Part shown: in pieces, positions 1 through 9,500 of the stretch | Numbering within the stretch: position 1 is the first letter of the stretch | Layout of the letters: every line of letters begins with the position of its first letter | NCBI GenBank assembly: GCA_903880005.1 | Contig: CAIRNV010000190.1 | Coordinates: 1 to 36,511 of the forward strand | From: an uncultured Verrucomicrobiota bacterium | GTDB taxonomy: Bacteria > Verrucomicrobiota > Verrucomicrobiia > Limisphaerales > UBA9464 | Length of the DNA stretch: 36,511 nt | Direction of reading: 5' to 3' | Notes under the pieces: model-generated | Told to the model about the DNA's origin: nothing | What the model saw: the letters and a program-made list of their open reading frames with translations, nothing else | Databases searched by the model: none | Made by a program: the position numbers and the translations under genes

Positions 1-63
1 CTGGCCCTTTGCCGCTCTCGGCCGGCGTCCAGGCCCACGAGCGGCCGCCTGCGCCCCGCCCCA

Positions 64-84
64 ACCTCACCTGCAGGGTGAGGT
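64..84. other. Perfect 8-bp hairpin downstream of the subtilase gene
   Basis: ACCTCACC at 64-71 and GGTGAGGT at 77-84 form a perfect 8-bp stem around a 5-nt loop. It lies about 100 bases past the stop of the minus-strand subtilase gene. No T-run follows on either strand, so a classical intrinsic terminator is not supported. It may still protect the 3' end of the transcript. The remainder of 1-183 holds no gene I can support. Confidence 0.4.
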
Positions 85-167
85 CTAGAATTCATCCAAA
101 AGGGCCTCTTTGCCCGAATGGGACGGCCATTTCCTCGCCCTGAAGCCCTCTTCAACTGCCGTTTCTA

Positions 168-186
168 GGTTCAATCGTCCCGCCTA
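168..186. repeat. Solo right end of the 170-bp repeat family, overlapping the subtilase stop
   Basis: The stretch reading TTCAATCGTCCCGCCTA resembles the right terminal inverted repeat of the full elements (AACTGAATCGTCCCGGCTA at 17266-17284), with a few substitutions. Its final CTA is the reverse complement of the TAG stop of the subtilase gene. No matching left end or core is seen upstream within the window. It is therefore either a solo end or a decayed copy. Confidence 0.5.
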
Positions 187-3100
187 CGGCGTGACGCGAA
201 CGCGGAACAGGTAGGTGACCTTGGGGTCCAGCGCGGGCAGCACGGCGGTCATGAACGTCCCGTCCCCTCGTTCAGGCTGGCCAAACGGGAGCCATGATTG
301 CAGGTCGCTCGAAATCTCCAGCACATACTCGCGACCGGCCATCGTGGGCCATCGCAGGGCGACCGTGCGATTCGCCAGCTCGCGCGGCACGGTGATGGAG
401 AGCGTGGAGGTCCGGTCCTTGGGATCCGTGCCAGCCATGAACTCGGACAGGTCGGATGCGCCGTCGCCGTCGCTGTCGTGCCAGGACGGCGTGGACAGCA
501 ACGACCCGAAAAAGCGCGACTCCCAAAGGTCGGAGATGCCGTTGGCGTTGGCGTCGGGGAACGCGTAGCGACCGGCGATGACGGTGAGGTTGGTGGAGGC
601 GCCGATCGTGAAGGCCTGCGGCGCGGGTGGCTGGTAATAGCGGACCGGCGCCCATGCGACGGTGTACTGGCCCGGGGGCAGGTTGGTCCTCCATGACGTT
701 CCCTCGCCCACCCACTGGTTGGTGCCGGCCGACACGACGAACCGCGCCTGGGCGAGGCTGTTGCTGACCACGATGCCGGTCTCGGCGACGGACTGGATGC
801 TGACGCCCACGTCGTCCACGAGCCACCCGAGGCGGTCCGTGGCGCTGAAGCTGAACATTTGGTAGTTGAAGCGGAAACGCACGACGCCGCCGAGATAGGG
901 GGTGAGGTCGATGGACTCCTGCACCCAGCCGCCTGAGTCCTCCGTCGAGTTGGCATACAAGGGCCGCCAGGTCGCGCCGTTGTCCGTCGTCACCGCAACC
1001 TGGGCCGCCTCGATCGTCAGGTCGCCGAACTCGTCGTCCGAGTCCTCGGGGGTTCGGAAGTCGAACACATGCCAGAAGGTGAGCCGGGCGCGGTTGCCAC
1101 CGCCGAGGTTGATGGCGGGCGTGACGAGGTCCGTGATGGCGAAGTCCACGGGCGCGCCTTCGAGGTTGGTTCCCCAGCACGCGTCGCCGCTGTGGGCCGT
1201 GACGCCGTGGCGATTCACCGGCGTGCCATGGCTCCAGCCCGCGAGCGCGAATCCACCGCCGCCCTCCTCGTCGTCGCCCCCACCCACGAGCACCCCCTCG
1301 TCGTTGTACACGGCCCAGCCCTCGATGCCCGACTCCAGGTCGTCGAGCCAAGGCGGGTTCATGGGCGTGAGGGTCTTGAAGGTGTGGAACGTGCCGTCGC
1401 GGTTGTCCGTGATGGCGTTCCCGGCGACGTCGCGGCTGACGACGACGAAGTAGTACTGCTTGTCCGGCAGCAAGCCCGTGACGAGCACCTCATGCGTGGT
1501 CCCTCGTTCCGCCGAGTAGGCGGCGCGCGTCAGGAACTTCTCGTCGCCGCCTCCCTCCCCAAACCGGACGAGCGCGTCGGCGGGCTTGTCCGTGGTCCAT
1601 GACACCAGGACCTCGTTGTAGGCGGGATCGACGGACACGCCCGAGATCCGGGGCGGCACCGTGTCCACGATGGCCGTCGTGGAGACCTCGCGCCCCGCGC
1701 CGTCGGCATACCGGACCTCGATCCAGTCCTGGTCGCGCGCGGGCAACCGGACTGGGGCGCCCGGGACCGGGGCCGGTCCGGACACGGGAGGTGACGCGAG
1801 GACGAACGTGCCTCGGAACACGCCGCGCACGGCGGTTGCGAAGCATTCGAGCCGGGCGGGCGCGGCCGCCGAGGCGGTGGCGACGGAGACGACGATGGAA
1901 TTGCTGGTGGCAAGGCGGGCGTCCGACACCTCCACCACGCCGGTGCCCGGGACGGTGAACGCCTCGCTGCTGAGGGCGACCGTGGACAATCCCCGCAGGC
2001 CCGGGACGAGGAACTCGAGCGCGTTGCCCAGAACCGTCGAGCGATTGTTCGGGGCCGCGGCGTCCCAAGGAAACGCCTCCAACGGCACGGTCAGGAACAC
2101 GCCGCGGCCTTGGCTGTCGTCGCCAGTCCTTGGGAACCGCAGCCCCACCACGCGGCCGTCCTCCTGCAACAGGATGGGCGCCGCGTTGGTCGATGCCTGG
2201 AGGTGATCCGGGCCGTCCTCCCATCGGATGCCCAGCAAGTCGATGAGGAAGCCGCTGGGGAACGCCGAGTAGTCCAGGTCCATCGACAACGGCCCCGCGA
2301 TGGGGTCGCCCTGGACGCCGCCGACGCGCACGGCGCCCTGGTCCTCCTGGAAGCCCGCCACCCGCAGCGTCCGCGTGGCGAAGGCTGACTGGTTCAATTC
2401 CTTGAGCCGGGTCAGCAGGTCGAACGAACTCACGAACAACGCCCCCCCGCCCGCGACGTAGGCTTCCATCGCGGCCGTCATCCCGGGCGGCGGTGCCTGG
2501 AGTTCCTCCGGCCGCCACGCGACGGCCCGGTAGGGCCTCAATTGCTCCGCCGTGGGCGCGCCGCCGCGCTCGGCCGTGTTCCAGACATCGTGTTCCACGC
2601 CCAGCGCCGCGAGCGTGTCCGTCCAGGTCTCGATCCCGGGATAGGGCGTCTCGGCGAGCAGCTCGGAGAAGATCGACTCGGGCGAGTACACCAACAGGAC
2701 GGTCGCCGGTCGCGGCGTGACGACGCGGAAGTAGAAGCCGCCGTTGTCGTTGGTGGACACGTTTCCGGCGCGGTCGATGGCGAGGAGCTTCCAGAAGATC
2801 GTTTGGCCCGGCTCCAGCGGCGGCAAGGACAGCCGCGGCTGCGTCCGGTACGCCAGGTCCTCCAGCACGTTCGTCACGGCGTTGGTCGTCCCGTACACGA
2901 CCCGCGACCGGGATGGCTCGCTGGACAGCCATGACAACGTGACCCGTCCAAATTCCGCGACGGAGCCGACGTCGCTCGTCACCGGCGCCACGTTGTCCAC
3001 GGAGGCCTCGGCCGACCGCACCCCCGGGGGTTGCGCGTCGGTGTACGAGGCCAGGAGGGCGTCGCCGTGCGCCACGGTCAACTGGCCCGGGCCGGGCGTC

Positions 3101-5424
3101 CCCGTCACCAACGCCACCGATCCCGTGAACGTGTTGGCGGCGGACGTTCGACGCAGGATCAAGGCGAGGACGTTGGTGGGCGACCCCGAGCTCACCGACA
3201 CGGTCGCCGTGGACTGGCCCTTCAAGCCGTCGTCCAGCAACCGCAAGGTGGCGATTGAAGGGGCTTGGAACGCGGCGGCATCCCAGGAAAGCAATCCCTC
3301 GCCGGGGGCGGGCAGCCGCCCGGACACGACGAGCGCGAAGTCCTGCCGCGGGGTGCCGGGACGGCCGCGGATGTCCTTGGGGACGTTCACGGCCCGGACG
3401 CGCACGAGCCATTCCCCGGCGGCAGGGGACGCGAGATGGACGGCTTCCACGTTGTTGATGCGGTCCCCGATGGGCGTGCCTGCGACGGACTCGCCCTCGG
3501 CGAAGGCGTTGCCTCGGTAGAGGATTCCGGCCGGCGACACGACCTCGAGGTCGAGGTCGTTGACCATGGCCGGGATGGCGGCGGGCAGCCCGGGCGCATC
3601 CGTGTAGGACAAGGTCACCTTCAAGGGTTCACCCGCCGCCACCACCACGCGCTTTTCCCACGCCTGTCCAACGGACAGCTCGACCGGTTGGTCGGTGAAG
3701 TCGAAGCGACGCTCGGAGTCGATCAGGGTCTCGAGATTGATGCGGCCCCAGCCCTCGTCCGGGTTCGGCACGGGCGCGGTGTCCCCCACCAAGACGCCGG
3801 CGTCGTCCGGGTCGTCCGGGTCCGACGGCACCAAGGCCGTGCCCATGTCGTCGGCGGAGTTGATCAAGGCGGCCTTGACGAGGGCGGGTGAAGGGGTGGA
3901 GCCGCCCCGGGTCTCGCGATGCCATTGGATGAAGACCGCGCAGGCGCCGCTGGCATGGGGGCCTGCCTGCGACGTCCCGCCTTGATACAGGTAGTTGTCG
4001 TTGATGGGCGACCACGCGTTCTCCTCGCCAGCCGCCTGGGACTTCAACGACGCAATCCACGTCCCGGGCGCGACCACGTCCGGCTTGATACGACCGTCTT
4101 CCGCTGGGCCGCGGCTGGAGAAGTCCGCCATGACCTCCTGGCCGTCGGCGTAGATGCCGAAGGTGAAGCGGTTGTTCTGGCACGCACCGGTGGCGATGAC
4201 GTTCTTGCCGACGGCCGGCGCCCCGATGGTTTGCCCCCCTGGTCCTGAGTTGCCCGCGCTGAACTCGAGGACGTACGCCTGGTCGCCGGGAGTCAGGGCA
4301 TCGGCATCCCGTACCAGTCCGTCGAACTCGGCCGCGCTCAGGTCGTAGCGACCCTGCGTGTCGTCGCCCCACGAGTTGGAGCCCACCGTCGCGCCGGCCC
4401 GGACGGCGTCCCGGGTGAGGGTCTCGAACGTGGGAGGGGGGCGGTAGCCGCCTTGGCCGTCAAAGATGCGCTGGGCCACGATATGGGCGCCCGGGGCGAC
4501 GCCGAGGCCGTACAACGCGCCGTCATCATCCTTCTGCCCCAGCGCGCCGTTGCCCGCCACGATGCCCGCGCAGTGCGTCCCGTGGCTGTGCTCGTCCGAG
4601 GCGTCCTCCAGCCCGTCATAGGCCAGCAAGGCATCCACGCGCCCATCCAGGTCTGGGTGCATCAGGTCGATGAATCCCAAGTCCAGGCCGGAGTCCGCGA
4701 CGGCCACGGTCACGCCCGAGCCGTCAAACCCGAGCTGGTGCACCCACGCGAGGTCGCCCGCCTCGCCCGTCTCGCCGGCGACGACCTTGGTGGAGACCTC
4801 GTCCTGGAGGCGCATGCGCGGGGCCAATTCCACCCAGACGACGTCTTGCGACCGAGCCACTTGAACCAACCCGCGCCGGTCCAGCCTGCCCGAGACCACC
4901 GGCCCCAAGGGCATCGACGCATGGACGTGCGCGGCGGAAAGCAACGACGCCGTCGTCGTCTCGGCGACCCCTCCGCTGCCGGGCCGCACGAGGATTTTGA
5001 CCGCCACGGCGTTGGACGCGTTGCCGGCCAACGCGCGCATCACCCCGAGGTGGACCTTGTGCCGGGGTTGCAGCGGCCCCACCCACCGCACGAAGTCGAG
5101 GGAACGGACCGATGCGAGCCTTGCCCCGCGCATGCGCACGACGAAGGCGTCGTCGGGGACGTAATACAGCAGGTCCACGCCGGCCGCCGCCAACGTCTCG
5201 GCCCATGCGGGTTGGATGCGACTCTCGAATTGGACGAGCCAAAGCCCGTCCACGGTGGGTGCCTCCACCCGGCTCGGCGTGGCGCCGACCGCCGTCTTGG
5301 GCGGGGTTTGGATGGTTTCGTTGCGCAGCCGCAGGGTCTTCCAAGGCTCCGCGCCGTGGGCCTGGATCAACACGAACAACGCAAGGAAACGCGCCCACCA
5401 CCGGAAGCACATCGCGGGGTTCAC
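184..5424 (-). CDS. Secreted multidomain subtilisin-like serine protease (peptidase S8)
   Basis: This 1746-residue exported protease should cleave proteins outside the cytoplasm. A hydrophobic signal peptide covers about residues 7-24 (ARFLALFVLIQAHGA). The S8 catalytic domain spans about 225-580, with Asp244 (AVADSGLD), His281 (SHGTHCAG), oxyanion Asn392 (SAGNSG) and Ser485 (GGTSQAGP). Behind it are a beta-sandwich proprotein-like domain (about 580-700), a fibronectin-III-like module (815-900), and a Rossmann-like module resembling a glutamine amidotransferase fold (905-1140). A second fibronectin-III module (1257-1352), an immune-inhibitor-A/MAM-like jelly roll (1358-1545), a calcium-type DSDGDGASD repeat (about 1623-1670) and a terminal beta module (1697-1746) follow. 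The start is GTG at 5424, or ATG at 5412; GAGGA precedes both at imperfect spacing. It is far longer than a typical subtilase. The stop lies in a repeat end. The protease call is secure; the substrate is unknown. Confidence 0.93.
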   Translation of the reverse strand: MNPAMCFRWWARFLALFVLIQAHGAEPWKTLRLRNETIQTPPKTAVGATPSRVEAPTVDGLWLVQFESRIQPAWAETLAAAGVDLLYYVPDDAFVVRMRGARLASVRSLDFVRWVGPLQPRHKVHLGVMRALAGNASNAVAVKILVRPGSGGVAETTTASLLSAAHVHASMPLGPVVSGRLDRRGLVQVARSQDVVWVELAPRMRLQDEVSTKVVAGETGEAGDLAWVHQLGFDGSGVTVAVADSGLDLGFIDLMHPDLDGRVDALLAYDGLEDASDEHSHGTHCAGIVAGNGALGQKDDDGALYGLGVAPGAHIVAQRIFDGQGGYRPPPTFETLTRDAVRAGATVGSNSWGDDTQGRYDLSAAEFDGLVRDADALTPGDQAYVLEFSAGNSGPGGQTIGAPAVGKNVIATGACQNNRFTFGIYADGQEVMADFSSRGPAEDGRIKPDVVAPGTWIASLKSQAAGEENAWSPINDNYLYQGGTSQAGPHASGACAVFIQWHRETRGGSTPSPALVKAALINSADDMGTALVPSDPDDPDDAGVLVGDTAPVPNPDEGWGRINLETLIDSERRFDFTDQPVELSVGQAWEKRVVVAAGEPLKVTLSYTDAPGLPAAIPAMVNDLDLEVVSPAGILYRGNAFAEGESVAGTPIGDRINNVEAVHLASPAAGEWLVRVRAVNVPKDIRGRPGTPRQDFALVVSGRLPAPGEGLLSWDAAAFQAPSIATLRLLDDGLKGQSTATVSVSSGSPTNVLALILRRTSAANTFTGSVALVTGTPGPGQLTVAHGDALLASYTDAQPPGVRSAEASVDNVAPVTSDVGSVAEFGRVTLSWLSSEPSRSRVVYGTTNAVTNVLEDLAYRTQPRLSLPPLEPGQTIFWKLLAIDRAGNVSTNDNGGFYFRVVTPRPATVLLVYSPESIFSELLAETPYPGIETWTDTLAALGVEHDVWNTAERGGAPTAEQLRPYRAVAWRPEELQAPPPGMTAAMEAYVAGGGALFVSSFDLLTRLKELNQSAFATRTLRVAGFQEDQGAVRVGGVQGDPIAGPLSMDLDYSAFPSGFLIDLLGIRWEDGPDHLQASTNAAPILLQEDGRVVGLRFPRTGDDSQGRGVFLTVPLEAFPWDAAAPNNRSTVLGNALEFLVPGLRGLSTVALSSEAFTVPGTGVVEVSDARLATSNSIVVSVATASAAAPARLECFATAVRGVFRGTFVLASPPVSGPAPVPGAPVRLPARDQDWIEVRYADGAGREVSTTAIVDTVPPRISGVSVDPAYNEVLVSWTTDKPADALVRFGEGGGDEKFLTRAAYSAERGTTHEVLVTGLLPDKQYYFVVVSRDVAGNAITDNRDGTFHTFKTLTPMNPPWLDDLESGIEGWAVYNDEGVLVGGGDDEEGGGGFALAGWSHGTPVNRHGVTAHSGDACWGTNLEGAPVDFAITDLVTPAINLGGGNRARLTFWHVFDFRTPEDSDDEFGDLTIEAAQVAVTTDNGATWRPLYANSTEDSGGWVQESIDLTPYLGGVVRFRFNYQMFSFSATDRLGWLVDDVGVSIQSVAETGIVVSNSLAQARFVVSAGTNQWVGEGTSWRTNLPPGQYTVAWAPVRYYQPPAPQAFTIGASTNLTVIAGRYAFPDANANGISDLWESRFFGSLLSTPSWHDSDGDGASDLSEFMAGTDPKDRTSTLSITVPRELANRTVALRWPTMAGREYVLEISSDLQSWLPFGQPERGDGTFMTAVLPALDPKVTYLFRVRVTP

Positions 5425-5460
5425 GTCCTCGACGCTAGCCAGACTCGTGCCGTCCTCAAG

Positions 5461-5497
5461 CGTCCGGGCGACGCCGCCTTGATCCCTGATCCGGACG
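5461..5497. promoter_or_regulatory. Dyad symmetry between divergent protease and regulator genes
   Basis: CGTCCGG at 5461-5467 and CCGGACG at 5491-5497 are perfect inverted 7-mers 23 bases apart. They sit in the 120-bp space between the divergent subtilase and response-regulator genes. An operator is possible, but in DNA this rich in G+C such a dyad can arise by chance. I could not place convincing -35 and -10 boxes. Confidence 0.2.
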
Positions 5498-5544
5498 AAA
5501 CCCCTCCCTTCAAAACCGCATCATGATGCTATTGCGATGCCGCT

Positions 5545-6294
5545 TTGGGTCTGGATACAACACGCGGTGTGAGTGCCCCGTCCCCTTGCCCGCCTGCCCA
5601 GGCAATTCGAGTCGCCTTCCTGGAGGACTACGCGCCCATGCGGGATTCCCTCGCCCAGGTCCTCTCCCGTGCTGCCGGATTCCAACTGGTCGGCGGCTTT
5701 GCCACCTTGCCGGACCTCCTCGGGGCGCTGGCGATCCAACCCGCCGACGTCGTCCTCATGGACCTCCAGCTTGGGAACACCATGGATGGGATACGGGCCA
5801 CCGCCGAGGTCCGAAGCCGGTTCCCGGCCACGATGGTCTTGGTGCTCACCCTCTACGACCAGCCCAAGGTGGTCTTTGACGCGCTGAGCGCCGGCGCGGT
5901 CGGCTACCTGCTCAAGAGCGCCACGTCCGAGGCCATCCTTGCGGCGATCCAGGAGGTCGCGGCCGGCGGGGCCCCGATGACTGGTTCCATCGCGCGCATG
6001 GTCATCGAGCGTTTCCATCGGGGTGCGGCCTTGGCCTCGGGTGGCTCGTCCCAGGTCCGGTCCGACGAGCCTTCCCAGGAGCCGAATGACCCAGAGGTCC
6101 TGAGCCTTCGTGAGATCGAGGTCCTGGGCGCGTTGGCCACGGGGTGTCGATACAAGGAGGTCGCCGCAAGGCTCGGCCTGAGTCACAACACCATCCGGAG
6201 CCACGTTCGTCGGATTTACGAGAAGCTGCATGCCCACGGGGTGATGGAAGCAGCCCGCAAGGCCAAGGCCGCCGGCGTCCGGTTGCCCGGGTGA
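5545..6294 (+). CDS. NarL/FixJ-type response regulator (receiver + LuxR HTH)
   Basis: A two-component transcription regulator of 249 residues or slightly fewer. The receiver domain (about residues 20-135) has the acidic pair Glu27-Asp28, the phospho-acceptor Asp73 in LMDLQLG, Thr102 and Lys124 (GYLLK). A linker of about 50 residues leads to a LuxR-type helix-turn-helix at about 185-245 (LSLREIEVLGALATG, then LSHNTIRSHVRRIYEKL). The first candidate start is TTG at 5545; GTG at 5569 in the same frame would still keep the whole receiver. Neither has a good ribosome site. No histidine kinase is encoded nearby, so it is an orphan here. It is divergent from the protease gene and could regulate it, but that is inference. 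A family repeat begins just after its stop. Confidence 0.9.
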   Translation: MGLDTTRGVSAPSPCPPAQAIRVAFLEDYAPMRDSLAQVLSRAAGFQLVGGFATLPDLLGALAIQPADVVLMDLQLGNTMDGIRATAEVRSRFPATMVLVLTLYDQPKVVFDALSAGAVGYLLKSATSEAILAAIQEVAAGGAPMTGSIARMVIERFHRGAALASGGSSQVRSDEPSQEPNDPEVLSLREIEVLGALATGCRYKEVAARLGLSHNTIRSHVRRIYEKLHAHGVMEAARKAKAAGVRLPG

Positions 6295-6300
6295 GCCCAC

Positions 6301-6402
6301 GCCAGGACGATTCGGACACGTTGAAGAGCTATCCCGGCGCCGGCTGTGTCGCGAAACAGCGGCAGGATGCCGCTGCCACTCTCATTCCTGCATCGTTCCG
6401 GC
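6301..6402. repeat. Probable decayed short element abutting full repeat copy 1
   Basis: GCCAGGACGATTC at 6301-6313 matches the left terminal repeat of the family (GCCGGGACGATTC) with one difference. CTGCATCGTTCCGGC at 6388-6402 matches the right end (CTGCATCGTCCCGGC), also with one difference. Between them is unrelated sequence containing a perfect hairpin, CAGCGGCA/TGCCGCTG, at about 6357-6375. The right end directly abuts the left end of the full copy, giving a near-perfect 25-bp palindrome at the junction. It starts 6 bases after the response-regulator stop. Confidence 0.4.
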
Positions 6403-6572
6403 TAAGCCGGGACGATTCAGTTGGGAGGGAAGTGATTGCGAAGCAGATGCTTGCGCAAGACGAGGAGTGAGCGAGGCGCGGGCCGGTACGAGGCCCGTAA
6501 CGAGCGAGCGACGAAGGATTTGCGCAAGCAGATCGAGCAAGCACGACCGATCCAACTGCATCGTCCCGGCTA
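6403..6572 (+). repeat. 170-bp interspersed inverted-repeat element, copy 1 (complete)
   Basis: This copy has the same length as copy 2 and aligns with it without gaps. The left end is TAAGCCGGGACGATTCAG and the right end CTGCATCGTCCCGGCTA, which are inverted repeats of each other. Inside are a 10-bp complementary pair, GCTTGCGCAA (6449-6458) with TTGCGCAAGC (6520-6529), and a central hairpin, GGGCC/GGCCC (6480-6484 and 6492-6496). The element fills the convergent space between the response regulator and the lamin-tail/CotH gene, and its last three bases provide the TAG stop of the latter. It contains no open frame that looks like a transposase. Confidence 0.85.
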
Positions 6573-9500
6573 GGGCCCTGCGATGACTTGGATGAACCGC
6601 GTGTCGTCGGCGGACGGGATGGGGATTTCCACGGTGCGCGCGTCGCCGGCAGGGATGTCGGAGAGCTTCTCCCACGAGCCATCGACGAGGCGGGTGCGCC
6701 AGCGCACGGAATACGCAACGCCTGCCTGCGTCCCGAGGCGAAGAGCCGGGGGCGGGCCGTGCAACATGGACAGGACAGGCGGGCTCACGGCGGCCCGGGC
6801 CACCACCGTGACCGTGTCGGAGGCCGTCCGCGCGCCGTCGTGGACGGTGAAGCGAAGGACGTAGGTGCCGGCCGCGCCAAAGGCAGCCGACGTGGCCGGG
6901 GAATCCGGCGGGTCGAACGTCACCGTCCCGGGCCCGCTGACCGTGCTCCAGGAGAAGGTCGGGACGCCGGGAAGGGCGGGAAGGCCGTCGTCCGTGAAGC
7001 CGGCCACCAGCCTGGCGACGCCGGGCAGCCGGATCTCGGCGGATGCCGGGGCCTTGGCGGTGGGGGCTGCGTTGGCCCCGAGAACGGTCGCTTGCAGGGC
7101 CAGGTCAAACCCCAGGTCCGAACTCGTGCGATTCACCTGGTGAATCTCCACGGCCAGCACGTTGTCACCATCCACCAGCAACGCCGGCGACACGGTTCCC
7201 TCCACGGGCGTCGTCTCGTCGGCTCCTCCTATGGTCTGGCTGGCGAACGTGCCGAAGGAAATCGCGCCCTCGGGCATCGCCGACCGCATCACCTCGGCTC
7301 CATTCAGGTACACCACGCCGCCATCGTCGCGGATCAACTGGACCTTGAGGTCCTTGACGGCCGCCGCCGAAGGCACGTTGAACCTCAGGCGAAAATAGGC
7401 CGTCGGGATGCGATCGAGAATGCTGCCCCCTGCAATCGTCGTGACCTCGCCGTCGCCCCCATACCCGAGGCGCGCCTTGCCTGTCTTCCATCCCGTGTCC
7501 GCAAACGTTCGCTCGCGCCATGCGCTGCCCAGGTCCTGTCGTTGGTCGAAGTATCGCCAGGTCGATCCAAACGGCACGAGGGTCGCGGCCTCCCCGGGGC
7601 GCGCCACGGTGAGCTGCACGTCGTCCGTGGCCTCGCGTTCGCCATCGGACGCCCGCCAGCGGAGGACGTAGGTGCCTTGGCCGGGCAATTCGACGACGCC
7701 GTTGCTTGCCCCGGGCGCGCGAAACACGACGCCGCGCGGCCCGGAAACCTGCGTCCATTCGCCGGACAAGCGCGCCGGCTCGGGAAGGCCGTCGTCGGTC
7801 GCCCAACCTTCGAGAGCCACGGAAAGCGGAAACGCCGCGGACAACCACTCTCGGTCGGGCCCGGCGGACACGCGCGGCGATCGATTGGAACCGGCCGCCG
7901 CGCCGGGCGTGGGCCCGCCCGTGGCCGCGCGCCAGGCATTCGGGTCATTCCCGTACAACGCCGGCGCGCGTCGTTCCAACGAGACGCCGCCCAGCCCCGC
8001 CGCGATGGGCCATGGCGCTTCGCCGTCATAACGCGCCTCGTCCACGGTCACCCTCGGCACCACGACCGAGACCGCGCCGGAGGGCAGGGTCACGGTCGTG
8101 GGCCCGTCTGGCTTCTGGAGGCGGAGGAACTCGCCATCGGACTGGAGGGTGCCCTGCCAAGGGCCCAGCACGACGACCGACGCCGGCAGGCCGTAGGCTT
8201 GGCGGAACCGCCCGGGATCCGTCCCGGCGATGACGACGTGGGCGCCGGATGCGAGGACGAATCCCCGTGGGAAGGCGAAGTCGATCCCGGACACCCCCCA
8301 GGTGTTGTCGGGGTTCGCCGGGTCGAACAGCGGGACGTCGAGGCCGGAACGGTTCCACAGCTCCACGAATGGCAGATCACCCGGGCCGGGGGCGTAGTGG
8401 ATCTCCTGCAACACGACGGGCGGGAGCTCGGGAGGGCTGTTCGCCGCGCCCAGCGTGGGAGCCGCGGACCTCACCATGGACACGTGGCCGGATGAGTTCG
8501 TCCAGCGCACGAAGGTCTCCCCGTTGAACGAGGCCCCGAACGACACGCCATCGACATGGCCCGTGAGACGGCCCTCGGCGTCGGCGCTCAGGAGGTACAC
8601 CTGGTCGCCCAACGACGAGAGCCGGAATGCGTTGGTGCCCTGGTTGACGTCATGGAAGGCCGATTCATCCAGCACCAGCCATCCGCCCGGCGGAAGCAGG
8701 GTGCCAGCCGGGATCCGATACTTGGCGGGGCGTGACGGGTCGTCCGTCAGCCACCAGCCACCCACGGGCGCGACGACGGGGTTGGGATTGAACAACTCGA
8801 CGGTGTCCAGCGCCGGCGGGTCCGTGTGGGCGAGGACCTCGTTGACGATCACGGGCAAGATGCCCGCAGAGACGTCCTCGGCCCCGGGCGATCCTCCCAC
8901 GCGCGAGCTGGCACGCCACGCCGCCGCGTCCCCGGGCCCGGGCTGGGCAATGGGGTTGGTGGGAACCAAGGAGAAGCCGAGGCCATCCGCGCCCGCAGGC
9001 CACGCCGCGCCCACGCCGTACAACACTTCCATCACGAGCCCGCCCGCCGGGTCGGCCAACGCCAGGCGCTCGCCCGTGTTCGACAATTGGCCGGTGTACA
9101 CAAAGTCCGGCGCGACGCCGGCGTAGCGATTCGTGAACGCAGCCCGGTTTTCCGCCAGCACCAGGAACGAGCCCCCTTCCAGCAACGTCCCCATGGGGAA
9201 CTCCAACCCGATGCCATCGACGAAGCGGAACCCCGACAACTCCACGGCGGACGAGCCGATGTTGTGCAGCTCCACGAACTCGAACTCGTCGCGGGTGAAA
9301 GCCCCGGACGGGTCGGCAGCTGGCCGGTAATGGATCTCGGAAAACCGCAGCCCGGAGACGTCTTGGCGCACGTGGAAGGTGGCCTCCACCAGCGGGCTCC
9401 ATTCGTCGATGCCGGGCTCCACCCGGTGGACGCGTGCCTTGATGACGCGCGCGGAGCGCAGGGCGATGGGGTCCGTGTAGCGGCGCGACGCGGCGGACTC

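Noticed and set aside
6403-6572. Repeat element as a simple intrinsic terminator
   Set aside because: No T-run follows the hairpins. The 170-bp conserved length and terminal inverted repeats are more than a terminator needs, and copy 2 is not at the end of an intact gene.
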